In this document: positions 1 through 10,243 of the stretch, piece after piece
Numbering within the stretch: the stretch's first letter is position 1
Layout: each line of letters starts with the position of its first letter
Source: Paralvinella palmiformis
Taxonomy: Eukaryota; Annelida; Polychaeta; Terebellida; Alvinellidae
Direction: 5' to 3'
Assembly (NCBI GenBank): GCA_025642065.1
Contig: JAODUP010000116.1
Location: 257,001-321,000 of the forward strand
Length of the DNA stretch: 64,000 nucleotides
The notes under the pieces: model-generated
Databases searched by the model: none
Seen by the model: the letters and a program-made list of their open reading frames with translations, nothing else
Told to the model about the DNA's origin: nothing
Made by a program: the position numbers and the translations under genes

Positions 1-6
1 AGTTTT

Positions 7-389
7 CATTATACAGTTAGTGAACTCCGGTGCCCTAGCGGTTAAGCACCCGCCATTTAGTGCCAACGGTCACAGGTTCGAACCCCGCAAGAGATCGAAA
101 TTTTCCAGAGATTAATTTCTCGGCTCACAACATCGTGGGTGGCTGACCACGGTAAATGACGCTACCGTCTCCACTGAATTATTTAAAATAAAGGGGGACG
201 TTAAAAATCCCCTGAGGACGTAAAGCACTCTGGCAGTGACCACCCTCAGGATAATTCGGCTCCATCTTTCCGTACTGCTCACCTGTGAGTGGTGGGGGTG
301 TCCTCAACCACTCCCACATAGAGGCTGTGCCGAATAAACGACAGTCTGGGGATTCTCCCTGAACAACAAAACAAAACATTATACAGTTA
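7..389 (+). mobile_element. tRNA-derived SINE, family A copy 1, with 13-bp target-site duplication
   Basis: The element body runs from 20 to about 376. It starts with a tRNA-like head: an A-box-like stretch near 30-46 (CCTAGCGGTTAAG) and a perfect B box GGTTCGAACCC near 74-84. A non-tRNA body of about 270 bases follows, ending in an A/C-rich tail (AACAACAAAACAAAAC). The 13 bases CATTATACAGTTA occur immediately before (7-19) and immediately after (377-389), which is the target-site duplication expected from LINE-driven insertion. A second copy lies on the minus strand at 62468-62818. The SINE sits just upstream of the hAT start codon at 412, so it inserted into the 5' part of that element. SINEs carry no protein; open frames through the body are fortuitous. 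Confidence 0.9.
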
Positions 390-411
390 TTACCAATACA
401 ACTTACACGCA

Positions 412-559
412 CCATGAAGCCTAAAGACCCTATCTGGAATTTGTATACTTTGTGTGAAGTAGGTGGCAAGACAGTTGTCAAGTGTAGGGACTGTGAGACA
501 TCATTCAGTGCCAAGAGTGATAGACTAAAGAATCGCAAGATGAAGTGTGGTGTGTTGTA
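412..559 (+). pseudogene. hAT transposase, N-terminal BED zinc finger, broken by a retroelement
   Basis: An ATG at 412 opens a short frame reading MKPKDPIWNLY, then a C-x2-C pair (KCRDC), then a basic helix (DRLKNRKMKC). This is the BED zinc-finger pattern that binds DNA at the N-terminus of many hAT transposases. The frame is cut at about 553, where retroelement sequence begins, and resumes in kind after 1680. The final His pair of a BED finger is not seen, so the finger was either degraded or removed at the junction. The finger and the body at 1683-3145 are treated as one broken gene because their order and strand match hAT architecture (BED, Ser/Thr-rich linker, RNase-H-like core, C-terminal dimerisation domain). 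Confidence 0.75.
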
Positions 560-1680
560 ATATCCACTAGTTTTAATTATATGGGCCTCAGTTCACAGCA
601 GAGGAGTTCCGTAAATTCGCACAGAAGTATGACTTTGAACATGTCACATCCAGTCCACACTACCCGCGGTCCAATGGGAAAGTTGAAGTAGCAGTAAAAT
701 CAGCCAAACGTATGCTGAAGAAAATACGTGAATCGGGAGCTGCTCAGTATATGGCATTATTGGACATTCGCAACACACCCACAAGCAACCTACCTAGCCC
801 ATCCCAACGTCTAATGAATAGACGTACACGTACATTACTACCAATGACTGATCGTTTGCTGGAGCCCGCTTTACGCACAGACACAAAGTCAAAGTTACAA
901 TATGCTAAATATCAACAAGCAGCATATTATAAGCGAAATGCCAAAGACTTAGCTGTTCTAGAAAGAAGGCAATGTAGTAAGGATGAAGCCATATTATCCA
1001 AATGTCACATGTAAAAATGGTGTTATAACCAAACGTCTAGATGAAAGATCATATCAAGTGGATACAGATTCTGGAACTTACCGCCGCAACCGATCTCACT
1101 TGCGCAAGACCAATGAATCAGACCCTCTAAATGATGCCTATTCATCAACCACCAATGCCAAAGTGAAGCGTTATGTAGCTGACCAACCAGCAATGAGTGA
1201 TTACTCTACAGCTACACCAAAGTGAAGATGTCTATAATGACACACCTCTACCCAGCAGAACAACACACCTGATCCAATGCCAACGCCTACCCAGCAGAAC
1301 AACACATCTGCTCCAATGCCGAAACCGACTCGTGTATCACAAAGATCAACCAAGGGAATAGCACCAGAAAAATTAAACCTCTGAACAATATTCAAATGTT
1401 TATTCATATCTCCACTGATTTAATCATTTTGATTTACATATATCATACATTGTTTGGTAACTTCAAAAACAATGGAAAAAGAAGGATGTTGTAATATCCA
1501 CTAGTTTTAATTATATCAGTATAGTTTTATATTGTGGCACTGCTACTACTACTCCTTTGTATACAATGATATCACCCTATTGTGGTGCCACCTACCGATT
1601 TGTTGTTTATTGTTAGCCTAATAAAGGCATGCGTTCTCAACTGGCGTTATCACTTATTAATTGTTCTACTGAATAGAACA
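553..1680 (+). mobile_element. Internally deleted Ty3/Gypsy-type LTR retrotransposon inserted in the hAT gene
   Basis: A 30-base stretch beginning TGTTGTAATATCC is present at 553-582 and again at 1487-1516. The second copy opens a probable 3' LTR at 1487-1680 (194 bp). It begins TGTT and ends AACA, has a polyadenylation signal near 1619, and is preceded by a polypurine tract GGAAAAAGAAGGA at 1474-1486. The first copy is all that remains of the 5' LTR. From 583 the sequence jumps straight into the end of an integrase, so most of the 5' LTR, gag, protease, reverse transcriptase and the two integrase aspartates are missing. Flanking bases TGGTG and TATTG are not a convincing duplication, so the exact insertion site is uncertain. 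Confidence 0.8.
583..1384 (+). pseudogene. Retrotransposon integrase C-terminal part (rve core end plus C-terminal domain)
   Basis: From 583 the frame reads GPQFTAEEFRKFA, HVTSSPHYPRSNGKVE and then a long basic helix. This is the last part of a retroviral-type integrase core as found in Ty3/Gypsy elements. The glutamate in NGKVE corresponds to the catalytic E of the D,D-35-E triad; both aspartates were lost in the upstream deletion. A frameshift near 955-985 moves the reading into the next frame, where GVITKRLDERSYQVDTDS matches the end domain that follows the core in this lineage. With no aspartates and a shifted frame, it cannot encode an active enzyme. The lineage call rests on motif recognition only. 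Confidence 0.75.
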
Positions 1681-1682
1681 TA

Positions 1683-3145
1683 TTGAAACATGGAGCAGCC
1701 AAAAAGAACATTCCACATAAGAGATCACTTGATACTAATGATACAGATGAAAACGCAACCACACCTAGTGACCAATCAGCCACGAAAAAGATGAAAGTTC
1801 AGAGAGCAGTAGATAGCTTCTGTACAACTACTGATGCTAAAACTAAAGCGCAACCACTGAACCAGATGAGCAGATAGCAAAAGCATTCTATGCCCGTAAC
1901 ATTCCTTTCAATGTCATATCTCACCCATAATTTTGTAAGATGATTGAGATGCTACGACCAGGTTATAAACCACCAACATGACATATTATTGGTGGTGATC
2001 TGCTAGATTCCATAAACTCCAAGATCATCGACCATATGAAGAATGACCCGGATGGCAGGGATGTTACTGTCATACAAGATGGCTGGAGTGACATTCACAA
2101 CACACCTGTGATCGCTGGTAGCGTCCATACTGGTGAGAAATCCTACTTTATCTCTGCTATTGATAGAAGTACTAACAGGAAAACTGCAGACTATTATTGT
2201 GCAACGCTCGCAAGGGATACTATGAAGATTGCTGCAGAGTTGTTTGGCTGTAATGTTATAGCAGTTGTGACAGACATTGAGAGGAAGATGAACTCCATGC
2301 GCGAAAATGTGAAGGAAGATAACCCTAGTTTGAATGTCTATGGATGCTCGTCTTACTGGCTAAATCTGCTGGGACAAGATGTCACACCATCTCGAGTCAT
2401 TAGTCAGATTGTGGAAGTAAACAAGTATTTCCGAAACCACCATGTGCCAGGCGCTTTATTGTCAGAGACCACTGGGTCAGTGAAACCACAACTGCCCAAT
2501 GACACACGTTGGAATAGTCAGCTCACTGTGTTGATAAATACATTAGGAATATGCCCTTCATGCTGAATACGAAACCTGGTCCATAACGTTGGTCTCTATA
2601 ATGAAGCCAAGCATCTGGAAGAGTAGCTCAAACCTATTGCTGTGGCAATGGATAATCTACAATCAGACACAGCTACAATTGCAGATGCTTGTGAGCAGTG
2701 GTTTGCCATTCTCTTACATACAGACAATGTTCTGGAACCTCACAAAGCCAAAATCACAAAGAGATTTAACCAAGCTATGACACCTACACATTATCTCACC
2801 AACATGCTTGACCCAATCTACTGTGTTAGAAATCTACGTCAGGAACATATAGAGACTGCTCAGGAGTATGTATTAGAGGAAAATCCAGAGCTACTACCAG
2901 AACTATGTCCTCTCCAGACAGATAATATTACTCTGCCAAGACAAAACCTATAGTGTGGTGGAAGTGCATTATATCGTCAGTGTCACATGAGTTCTCTACC
3001 AGCCAGTGCAGCATCCATGGAGCGAATCTTCTCTAACTTTGGACTAATACAGACAAAGTTGAGAAATCGTCTTGGACTGGATAAAGCCTCTAATTTGGTT
3101 ATGTGTTATAGGTGCCTTCATGGGAAGGTGGACATAGATTGGTAA
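1683..3145 (+). pseudogene. hAT transposase, linker, catalytic core and dimerisation domain, degenerate
   Basis: After the retroelement a Ser/Thr/Asp-rich linker (1683-1877) leads into an hAT core. The longest open piece (2036-2566, 176 residues) contains QDGWSD near its residue 15, VVTD near residue 79 and NDTRWNSQ near residue 156, all typical of the DUF659/RNase-H-like hAT core. A piece at 2642-2953 covers the middle of the protein. The terminal dimerisation segment at about 2985-3145 shows ASMERIFSNFGLIQTK and RNRLGLDKA before a TAA stop. Stops near 1875, 1929 and 1980 and frame changes near 2560 and 2955 show it is dead. An AATAAA lies at 3195. Similarity in kind to the minus-strand copy at 6.6-8.0 kb suggests one hAT lineage. 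Confidence 0.85.
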
Positions 3146-4104
3146 TTTGTTTCGTGTGACTCACTGACTGATAATAACAAATCTGAATATGTTCAATAAA
3201 TATATATACTGATACGCATTACGTTTCTTATTTGTATTATCATAACATGAAGGAATGATATCTTGGTTGGTTATAAAAATAACAATGAATGGAAGAGCAA
3301 AACTGAAAAATATTACATTAATAATATGCAAAATTTTTATTTCCCGGTAGATCTATTTCCCACTTAATTTAGGAGTATTGGACAGGGTGGTATTTCTTGG
3401 GAAATACTGCCCGGTATACCATCCTGGTATTTCGTGGACAACCTTAAATTAAATGCATTAATCTACACTAGAATAACACACACACACACCCATTTGGATG
3501 GACCAATAAAATATGAAGTACAAGATATGACAGTAGCATTGATTAGCTAGGAATTTCTTTAATGTTTATTTTATATAAGTTGCTTAGCCTCGGAGCTGGT
3601 CACCCCTAGGATACATGGCCAAGAGGTGACTTCATAGATAAATAAACCCCTTAAACACAAGTATGAGCTGTAATATAGTTACAACCTGTTGCTGGAACCA
3701 AAGTTGGCAGTTTCTGCTGGTTTCTGCCATGGCAGAGATAGGTATCTGCCAGTAGGGCAGAAATAGGCTTCAGCCATCATTTTGGCAGAAATAGTCCAGT
3801 AGACCATATATTTCAGTAACAATTGGCAATTAATTACTTTTTTCATTGATTATTCTGCTTGGTTAGCAATACCTCCTAGCCTACATCAAAGCATTGACCT
3901 TGGGAGATCTTCTGCTTCAAATGAGATAGTGTTTTCAACCTTTAGACTTGTGCACAGCAAACTCCGAAACCAACTTGATGTGGCCAAGGCAGCAAAGTTG
4001 GTTCTCTGTTACAGGATGCTCAGAGGACATATATACAATTGCAGTTGAATCAATAAATGAATGCAGCAGTATAAACTTGGTTTTGATGTTATGGCTTATG
4101 CTAT
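3146..4104. other. hAT 3' flank and a shared repeat fragment; no gene
   Basis: The first 280 bases are the 3' flank of the hAT gene, with paired TATTTCCCGG-like motifs near 3340-3430 in both orientations. Such subterminal repeats are common in hAT elements, but I find no clean terminal repeat. At 3590-3630 the phrase TTAGCCTCGGAGCTGGTCAC resembles one at about 18045-18065 in the opposite orientation, so it is probably a fragment of a retroelement 3' end. A short (CA)n lies at 3477-3489. Open frames at 3935-4262 overlap on both strands and look non-coding. Confidence 0.5.
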
Positions 4105-5750
4105 ATAATAATATAATAATAATATACAAAATTTATATAGCGCCCTATATAACCTGTAAGAAGGTTACTCTAAGTCTAAGGCGTTTGACAATAAATAATG
4201 CATATGGATGTAACAGATTTACATCTTTAAAAATACATAACTCTTTCCAGCTAAATACATAATATATTCAGCTAGGAAAAGCTGAAACAAAAAGATTAGT
4301 TTTTATCTTCTTTTTGAAGGGTCTTGCACTTTCTGGTGGTTACTGGAAGATTATTCCATAAGGTTGCAGCAACATTTTTGGAACATCTATTACCGTATGT
4401 CACTCCACGTGTTGTTGGTACGGCTAAGAATGCTCCAGACTCAGACCGTAGAGACCTTGTCGGCTGATACGGTACGACAAGCTCCTCTAAGTACTGAGGG
4501 GCAGTTCCTTGAAGTGCCTTAGAAATGCACATCAAAATCTTGTACTGCGACCTATATATAACCGGAAGCCAATGCAGGGATTACAAAACTGGTGTTAGAT
4601 GTTCTCTTTTATGAGTGCGAGTGACTAACATGGCAGAAGAATTATGTACTTGCTATAACCATGTCATCAGTGTGCTTGGAAGACCATACAGGAGAGCATT
4701 GCCGTAATTATCCCAACCTGATGTTTTGGACTAAAGATAATGAGCTCTGTCTTTTCCTCGTTTAACTTAAGCATGTTTGCACTCATCCAAATATTTATAT
4801 CAGCCAAGCAAGCTTCCAATTTCTTTGCAACGTTGGACCAAGTTGTTTTGGGCATGATCGCCATATAAACCTGGGTATCATTTGCATAACAGTAGTAGAG
4901 CAAATTATGTCGGCTACATATGGCACCAATTGGTTTTGAATACAAACAGTACTTACGTGGTCCAAGTACCGATCCTTGTGGGACCCCAAAATTCAGGCAC
5001 TTAACTTCTGATGAGATCTGTCACTCAGATAAGATTTGACCCAGGAGAGTGCACTTACGGTTACTCGAAACAAATGCTCAGGCGCGTTTGAAGGATCTTG
5101 TGATCTGTGACATCGAAAGCAGCAGATAAGTCAAGCAGAACTAATGCTGCCATATACTTCCTATCTAAAGCTTTAGCAATGTCATGATGGACCTTCAGGA
5201 GCACGGTCTCTGTAGAGTGACCGGTACGGTAAGCTGACTGAAGATTATCATGCAGTCTGTAACTACTCAAATGGGTCTCCAACCGCTTAGCAACCAGCTT
5301 CTCCAGGACCTTCAACAAGAAAGGCAGATTAGACACTGGGCGGTAATTTTTCAAATCCTCTTTATCCAGATTTGGCTTCTTCAGCAGTGGTCTAATATTG
5401 GCCTTTTTGAAAGAAAGCGGAACCTTGGACTCTCAGTGATTTGTTTATAATAGCCGTAATCAAAGGCAGTAGGTATTACAGCACTTCTTTCAATAGGTAT
5501 GTAGGTAATGGGTCTAGTTCACAAGATTTTGAGGGATACTTAATGATAATATCATGTACCTCGTCTTGAGTTGAAGGTGCAAGTTTTGTCAGAGACTGTC
5601 CTTCAAATTTTATATCAGCTCTCATCACAACAGCGTCGCTTATTGGAGATTTGTGATTATCAATATCGTCTGTAATGTTTGTAATTTTCCTCATGAAGAA
5701 ATCACTAAACTTGTTGGCCAATTGCTCTTCAGATGAACAGTTTGGCAGAA
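4105..5750 (-). pseudogene. CR1/L2-like non-LTR retrotransposon, 5'-truncated, decayed reverse transcriptase
   Basis: Reading the minus strand from 5750 down gives pieces of one reverse transcriptase in order. These are LANKFSDFF and [17 protein letters not shown] (5476-5745), [18 protein letters not shown] with LLDLSAAFD (5061-5354), the active-site box as YANDTQVY in place of YADD (4667-4945), and the C-terminal region SLRSESGAFLAVPTTRGVTYG (4296-4535). The 3' end reads GGCGCTATATAAAT-like and ends in an (ATT)n-type tail on the minus strand (about 4105-4130), the usual 3' end of CR1/L2 elements. The 5' part is missing, as expected from incomplete reverse transcription. Several frameshifts and the lost active-site aspartate show that it is inactive. 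Confidence 0.85.
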
Positions 5751-5879
5751 TGATTTATCCTTTATGTCCCATCAAATTCTTAGTGATTTTGCACAGACAT
5801 TTTTTTATTGTTCCCGCATTCCACTATCTTGTCTGAATAATAATAATATATATGAATATCAACTAAATAAACTTCACAC

Positions 5880-5917
5880 ATACACACACACATATATATA
5901 TATATATATAAATACCA

Positions 5918-5949
<32 letters not shown>
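5880..5949. repeat. Compound (CA)n(TA)n microsatellite
   Basis: A short (CA)n run is followed by two (TA)n blocks (5892-5911 and 5920-5949) separated by AATACCAGTG. The predicted peptide through it is only Tyr/Ile repeats and is not a gene. The flanks 5751-5879 and 5950-6190 show nothing recognisable. Confidence 0.95.
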
Positions 5950-5951
<2 letters not shown>

Positions 5952-6189
5952 AGAAATTATATTTAAGTATTCATCATTAGTTAACCTAAGTTAAGTTATT
6001 TATGTCAACAACAAAACAGATCATATTGCTCTTCTTTCTTATCATTATCAGCTCATCAGTTTGATTTATTGTTTTCACTGATCTTCAGATGTTCAAAACC
6101 TATCAAAAATCTTAACTTAATGCTACAATTCCTCATATCAGTTAATACATGTTCATCCTTGTGATTCTCCATTTTTATGTATTTACACA

Positions 6190-6320
6190 GCTGCCTTCAT
6201 AGCCGAACTGGTAGTGCATTTGGCCACAGACCTGTACCACATCAGTTCCTTTTCTCGCTTGACTATGTCTGAGGGGTATTTCATCTTTTACTTCATCTTA
6301 GCATACTTTGTGCAAAAAGT
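6190..6320 (+). mobile_element. tRNA-derived SINE, family B copy 1 (decayed)
   Basis: A tRNA-like head with the A-box-like stretch TAGCCGAACTGGTAGTGC is followed by the family signature ACTATGTCTGAGGGGTATTTC and a 3' end reading TACTTTGTGCA. The same layout is present at 12600-12745 (plus) and 15780-15941 (minus). The B box is degraded here (CATCAGTTCC), which fits an old copy. Family membership rests on shared wording of three copies in this window. Confidence 0.65.
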
Positions 6321-6397
6321 GAACGTAATATAGCACCTTTATTTTATAAACTACTTTTTGCTATTATTATGTAGTTGTCATTATAAACATTGAATCA

Positions 6398-6490
6398 CAG
6401 GGTTGGCAAGTTTAAACACACCCCTGATTAAACAGATGTTTAAACTGGGTTAGATTTTAAGTTTAAACAGGGTTTACACAGGGGGGTAAA
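6398..6490. repeat. Candidate hAT terminal end with GTTTAAAC subterminal motifs
   Basis: The sequence CAGGGTTGGCAAGTTTAAAC at 6398-6417 has the CAGGG start usual for hAT terminal inverted repeats. It is followed by two more GTTTAAAC palindromes (near 6437 and 6460). It lies about 190 bases beyond the C-terminal end of the minus-strand hAT gene, where its 3' terminus would be expected. I did not find the inverted partner beyond 8015, so the other end may be deleted. Confidence 0.5.
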
Positions 6491-6589
6491 TGAAATCCAG
6501 AAAATTACATGTATAGTATACATGTATATGGTATATACACATGAACCTTCTTATAGTTCAGAATTTCCCAGCATAATCTCTAGTCCAAA

Positions 6590-8015
6590 TCTATTGCACC
6601 TTGAAGCTCCCTGTAGCTTGTTAGCAGCTTCACTGCTTTCTGTGTTCCTAATCTGTTGCGTTGTTTTCTCTGGATCACACGAAAGTTTTAGAAAATCCTC
6701 TCAATGAAAGCAGAGCTTGAAGGAAGATGTAGCAGTATTATAGCAAGATCACATAATTCTGCGTTGACATTCTTGCAGGTCTTCTTTAATGATTTCCAGC
6801 ATACACTTGGTTCCATCTTCTCAATACATACAGCATGGAACATTTACTTTAGAAATGGCTCTGTCTCTGCCTGAAAACTACAATCAAGATTCTTTGTGAT
6901 GAGCAAGGCATGAGTTTGCTCAGTTTGATCAGGTTAGAGTCTCTCATCCCTGTATTTTGGATGAAGACTGTACACCTAGTAGTGATTAGGGGTGACCTTC
7001 TTAAATGCTTCTGTATCTTGGTTTTGTGTGGTTGGAGGCATTCTTCTTCAAGCAAGCGAAGTCAGGCATCCCATACATCAGTGACAGATTTTTATGAAGA
7101 TTTTTAACTTCATGGTAGAGTCTAATATTGTTGATAAGTTCTTCATGCTGGGTGATGATCATGAGAAAGAACAGTCTGTGTTCATACATTGTATTTGGCT
7201 ATTCCACCTGATGGTACTGACAAGTTGAGGTTTCAAGGCACTCTGAGATTTGTATTCATCAAGTAACGCAAATGCTCATTGGTGGTTGCAAAAGTACTTG
7301 TTGACCTCAACTCCCTGAGCAGTGGCCGGCTGTGGGCTTAAGTCATCACCAAGTAGATTCAGTAGGTGAGACGAGCATCCATATACAACAACATTGCCAG
7401 TGACTACAGCACGCACAATACATCCAAACTTAGTAGCAACATCAGACATGGCCTGAGCACACTATGAAGCTGTCTTTTTATTGGAAGTGGTGTCTTCAGC
7501 AGTCACGAAGTAGGATTTGTTTCCAGTGTGGACACAACTGGCAATCACAGGTTGATTGTGGATCTCACTCTACCCATCTTGAACAAGCGTAACTTCCTTG
7601 GAATCAATCTCCTCCGCTAAACCGTCATTGATAGTGTCAAACACTGAATCCAGAAGGCGTCCCGATAGAACATTTCGGTCAGGTGGAGTGTATCTTTGTT
7701 GAAGCATTGAGATCAGAGAAGAATCTGGCAATATGTTCATCAAATGCAGTTGCTGTTTGGAGTTTGTTCTGACTATGAATCCAGACAATTGAGGCTATAG
7801 AATCACTGCGTTTTGCAGCCAATCTCATCGTCATGGTCAGTATTGACACAAGAGTCAGTAGCTTACTTTGAACGATGTTTCCTGTGTTCCTTCAGGCGCT
7901 CAATCCTGTTACTGACTTATTGATTGCAAATCACACATTTAGTTTTAGATCCGCCTAATTTCATGGATAATTGTCTCACAGGATCAGAAGGTCGATCACC
8001 TTTTATAGTGGCCAT
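6590..8015 (-). pseudogene. Second hAT transposase, degenerate, full domain order retained
   Basis: On the minus strand an ATG at 8015 opens a BED-like finger: KCVIC, then after one in-frame stop RIERLKEHRKHRSK (about 7866-8015). The core follows, with the open piece 7570-7788 containing LLDSVFDTINDGLAEEI and ending VTLVQDG, the same motif as the QDGWSD box of the first hAT. Further pieces carry VYGCSSHLLNLLG (about 7340-7390) and LQPHKTKIQKHL (about 7010-7050). The dimerisation end SSAFIERIF, NFRVIQRKQRNRLG lies at about 6605-6730. Many stops and frame changes make it non-functional. It is related to, but clearly diverged from, the plus-strand copy at 412-3145. Confidence 0.8.
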
Positions 8016-10243
8016 GTCTCACTAATGTTGTCACTATTTGATATAACTAATGCTACAAATGGTTGTATACAATATCCAATGTCAACTTTCTGATTTTATA
8101 TAGTGTTATTGAACAGAAGCCATGGATATATGGATTATATTCATGAACTCCCAGATGTGTCTATCAGTGTGAACTGTGAAATCATTGTGGTTTATACCAA
8201 CGTGTTTTGTATACTGTCAATAGATCAAGGCAAATTATAATCAACGTTTACACAAACTGTTAGCGTATACGTAGGACCTCAAACTTAAATTAACGGCGTG
8301 ATTAAACATTCAATGAATCGTATATGAAGTCAATGACTTAGAAGTAATTAAACATATTGTCAATTACTACTGAGCCTTTGATGGTACGTTTTCGTCACTA
8401 ACGTGGCAATAACCAAGACAATGTAAATTACCGGTATTTGAGGTCAGTTAGTAACTATAACTCTCTATTGAAAATAAATAAATTAATCAGTAATTATCCC
8501 CTTATTAATATAAATATGCCTATACAAAATATGTACATGATATGGGGGCACCCTAATGTCTATGTCGCCAAACTAATGAGATACGATGCTCTTGGGTACG
8601 GGATGTCTTGTTACCGGCGCTGCCTTCATAAAATTATTTTAGGTCAATGCAAACAACGTTTATCCATAATTACAAAAATCTGATAATTCTACATATAAAT
8701 ATTGATTTTCATTATAAAGCCATGTATAATTATCACCAACTTGTTTCACTTCTATTTTCACTCCATGAGTTTAAATCAAAATAACGATTGATGTCCGTTT
8801 GCATCTAGATCTAGACTAGGACCTAGGTCACTAGCGTCTAGACGGCTGCTAACACACTGAAAAAATTCTCTCGATGACTGGATTTCTTGACACTAAAATA
8901 GCACCGGCCATTAAGCCGACCCCCCAAAATAAAGGTCAAAATGTTGACACAAAGTCTCGGCTTAATGGCCGGGACCTACGGTAAGTTGTTTTTCAAAAAA
9001 TTATTTAATATTAGTTTCGGGGAAGTATTTTAAATATTTGTTTTCAATTGATTATTTGTTATAGAAACAGTAAAGTAACACTTAAAATCTAATTATTGCT
9101 CTTCATACTAATTACACAAGACACAAACACAGATAATTTGTTTGGATATAAAATAAACAACAGTTGTCTTTAATTTTTATTGTGATTCTATCAAATATGA
9201 AATACATCTAATAGTCTACTGTCTGTATCCGTATATTTAACGAGATAAAACACAATCTATAAACAATAACATGTAGAGTGTATAGCACAGAGAAAAGTAA
9301 ACAAATACTGATAGCTTTGGTATTAATATCACTTAACCTTCACTGGTATTTGAATATATCTCCTTCTCTATGTGTGTGTGTACGTATGCGTGCGCACATG
9401 TGTAAGTGCATGCATGCCCATTTGTATGTCTGTCTGTCTGTCTCTTTTTCAGTCTGTTCTATAGTTAGGTAGAAAAACACTATAGTAGGTAGTTAAATCC
9501 TTATTATTTACAAAGACGTACTTATGAAAAGTATAAAACAATAAGAATAAAAAGGCATAATCTAGATATAGATAGATAGATATTCTACAAGAAATGTCAA
9601 CGCCAAAAACATTTATGAAAGATGTACAATGTGAACTGAGGGACCATGATAACTATTGCTGTCTTTCTCCTGGTACTTCCTCCCCCACAAAAAAAAATTC
9701 ATTTAAAAGTGGGGATTGTCTGAAACCAGAGTAGATGACTGATCCAGAGAGGAGACATGACAAAAAATCATACAATACAATAACCAGACCAGCAGAAAAG
9801 AGAGAGTTGAGTTAAACCTAAGTTTTGAATAAAATTGGTAAAGTTTATAATAAATGTCAACACAATATAAAAGGATTTAATCAATTTTGAAAGTCTTTGC
9901 AGTGAGTGTTAACACGCCTTACATTAGTTGCATAATATTATAATCCATAAAACATCCTTTATACATTTTAAATCAATTAGAAGGGATATAAATAAAAAGC
10001 CCAGTTAAAGGACTAAAATGGGGTGACTTCAATGACAAACAACATAACATCCAGACTACAACATTACTGATGGAATAAATATAGCAATTTTAAGCCTTTT
10101 ACAACAATAAATGCGAGCGTTCAAATGACTACGTCATCTTCGATTAAATCCTGATAAACAAATAGCGAAAGAGCACTATAAGAAGGGAAAAACCTCTCGG
10201 TTATCATAAGCCACGATATAATATACGTTCTCTCACAGACTTG
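8016..10243. other. Intergenic DNA, 3' flank of the LRR gene
   Basis: Apart from the inverted repeat at 8904-8972 I see no gene. Alternating purine-pyrimidine DNA (GTGTGTGTGTACGTATGCGTGCGC) lies near 9373-9400, and a short GATA run near 9568. The minus-strand LRR gene has no obvious AATAAA within 500 bases of its stop. A candidate on the minus strand is at 9176-9181, which would imply a 3' UTR of about 1 kb. Confidence 0.5.
8904..8972. repeat. Perfect 16-bp inverted repeat, 37-base loop (possible MITE)
   Basis: CCGGCCATTAAGCCGA at 8904-8919 is matched exactly by its reverse complement at 8957-8972. Outside the stem the match continues imperfectly (TAG-CA against TAGGTC). A GC-rich palindrome in AT-rich DNA is unlikely by chance. 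It could be a tiny non-autonomous DNA transposon with terminal repeats, or a transcribed hairpin. Confidence 0.8.

Noticed and set aside
179..538. 119-residue minus-strand frame at the left end
   Set aside because: It runs through the SINE body and hAT antisense. The matching frame at 62406-62651 is the other SINE copy, which explains the shared peptide.
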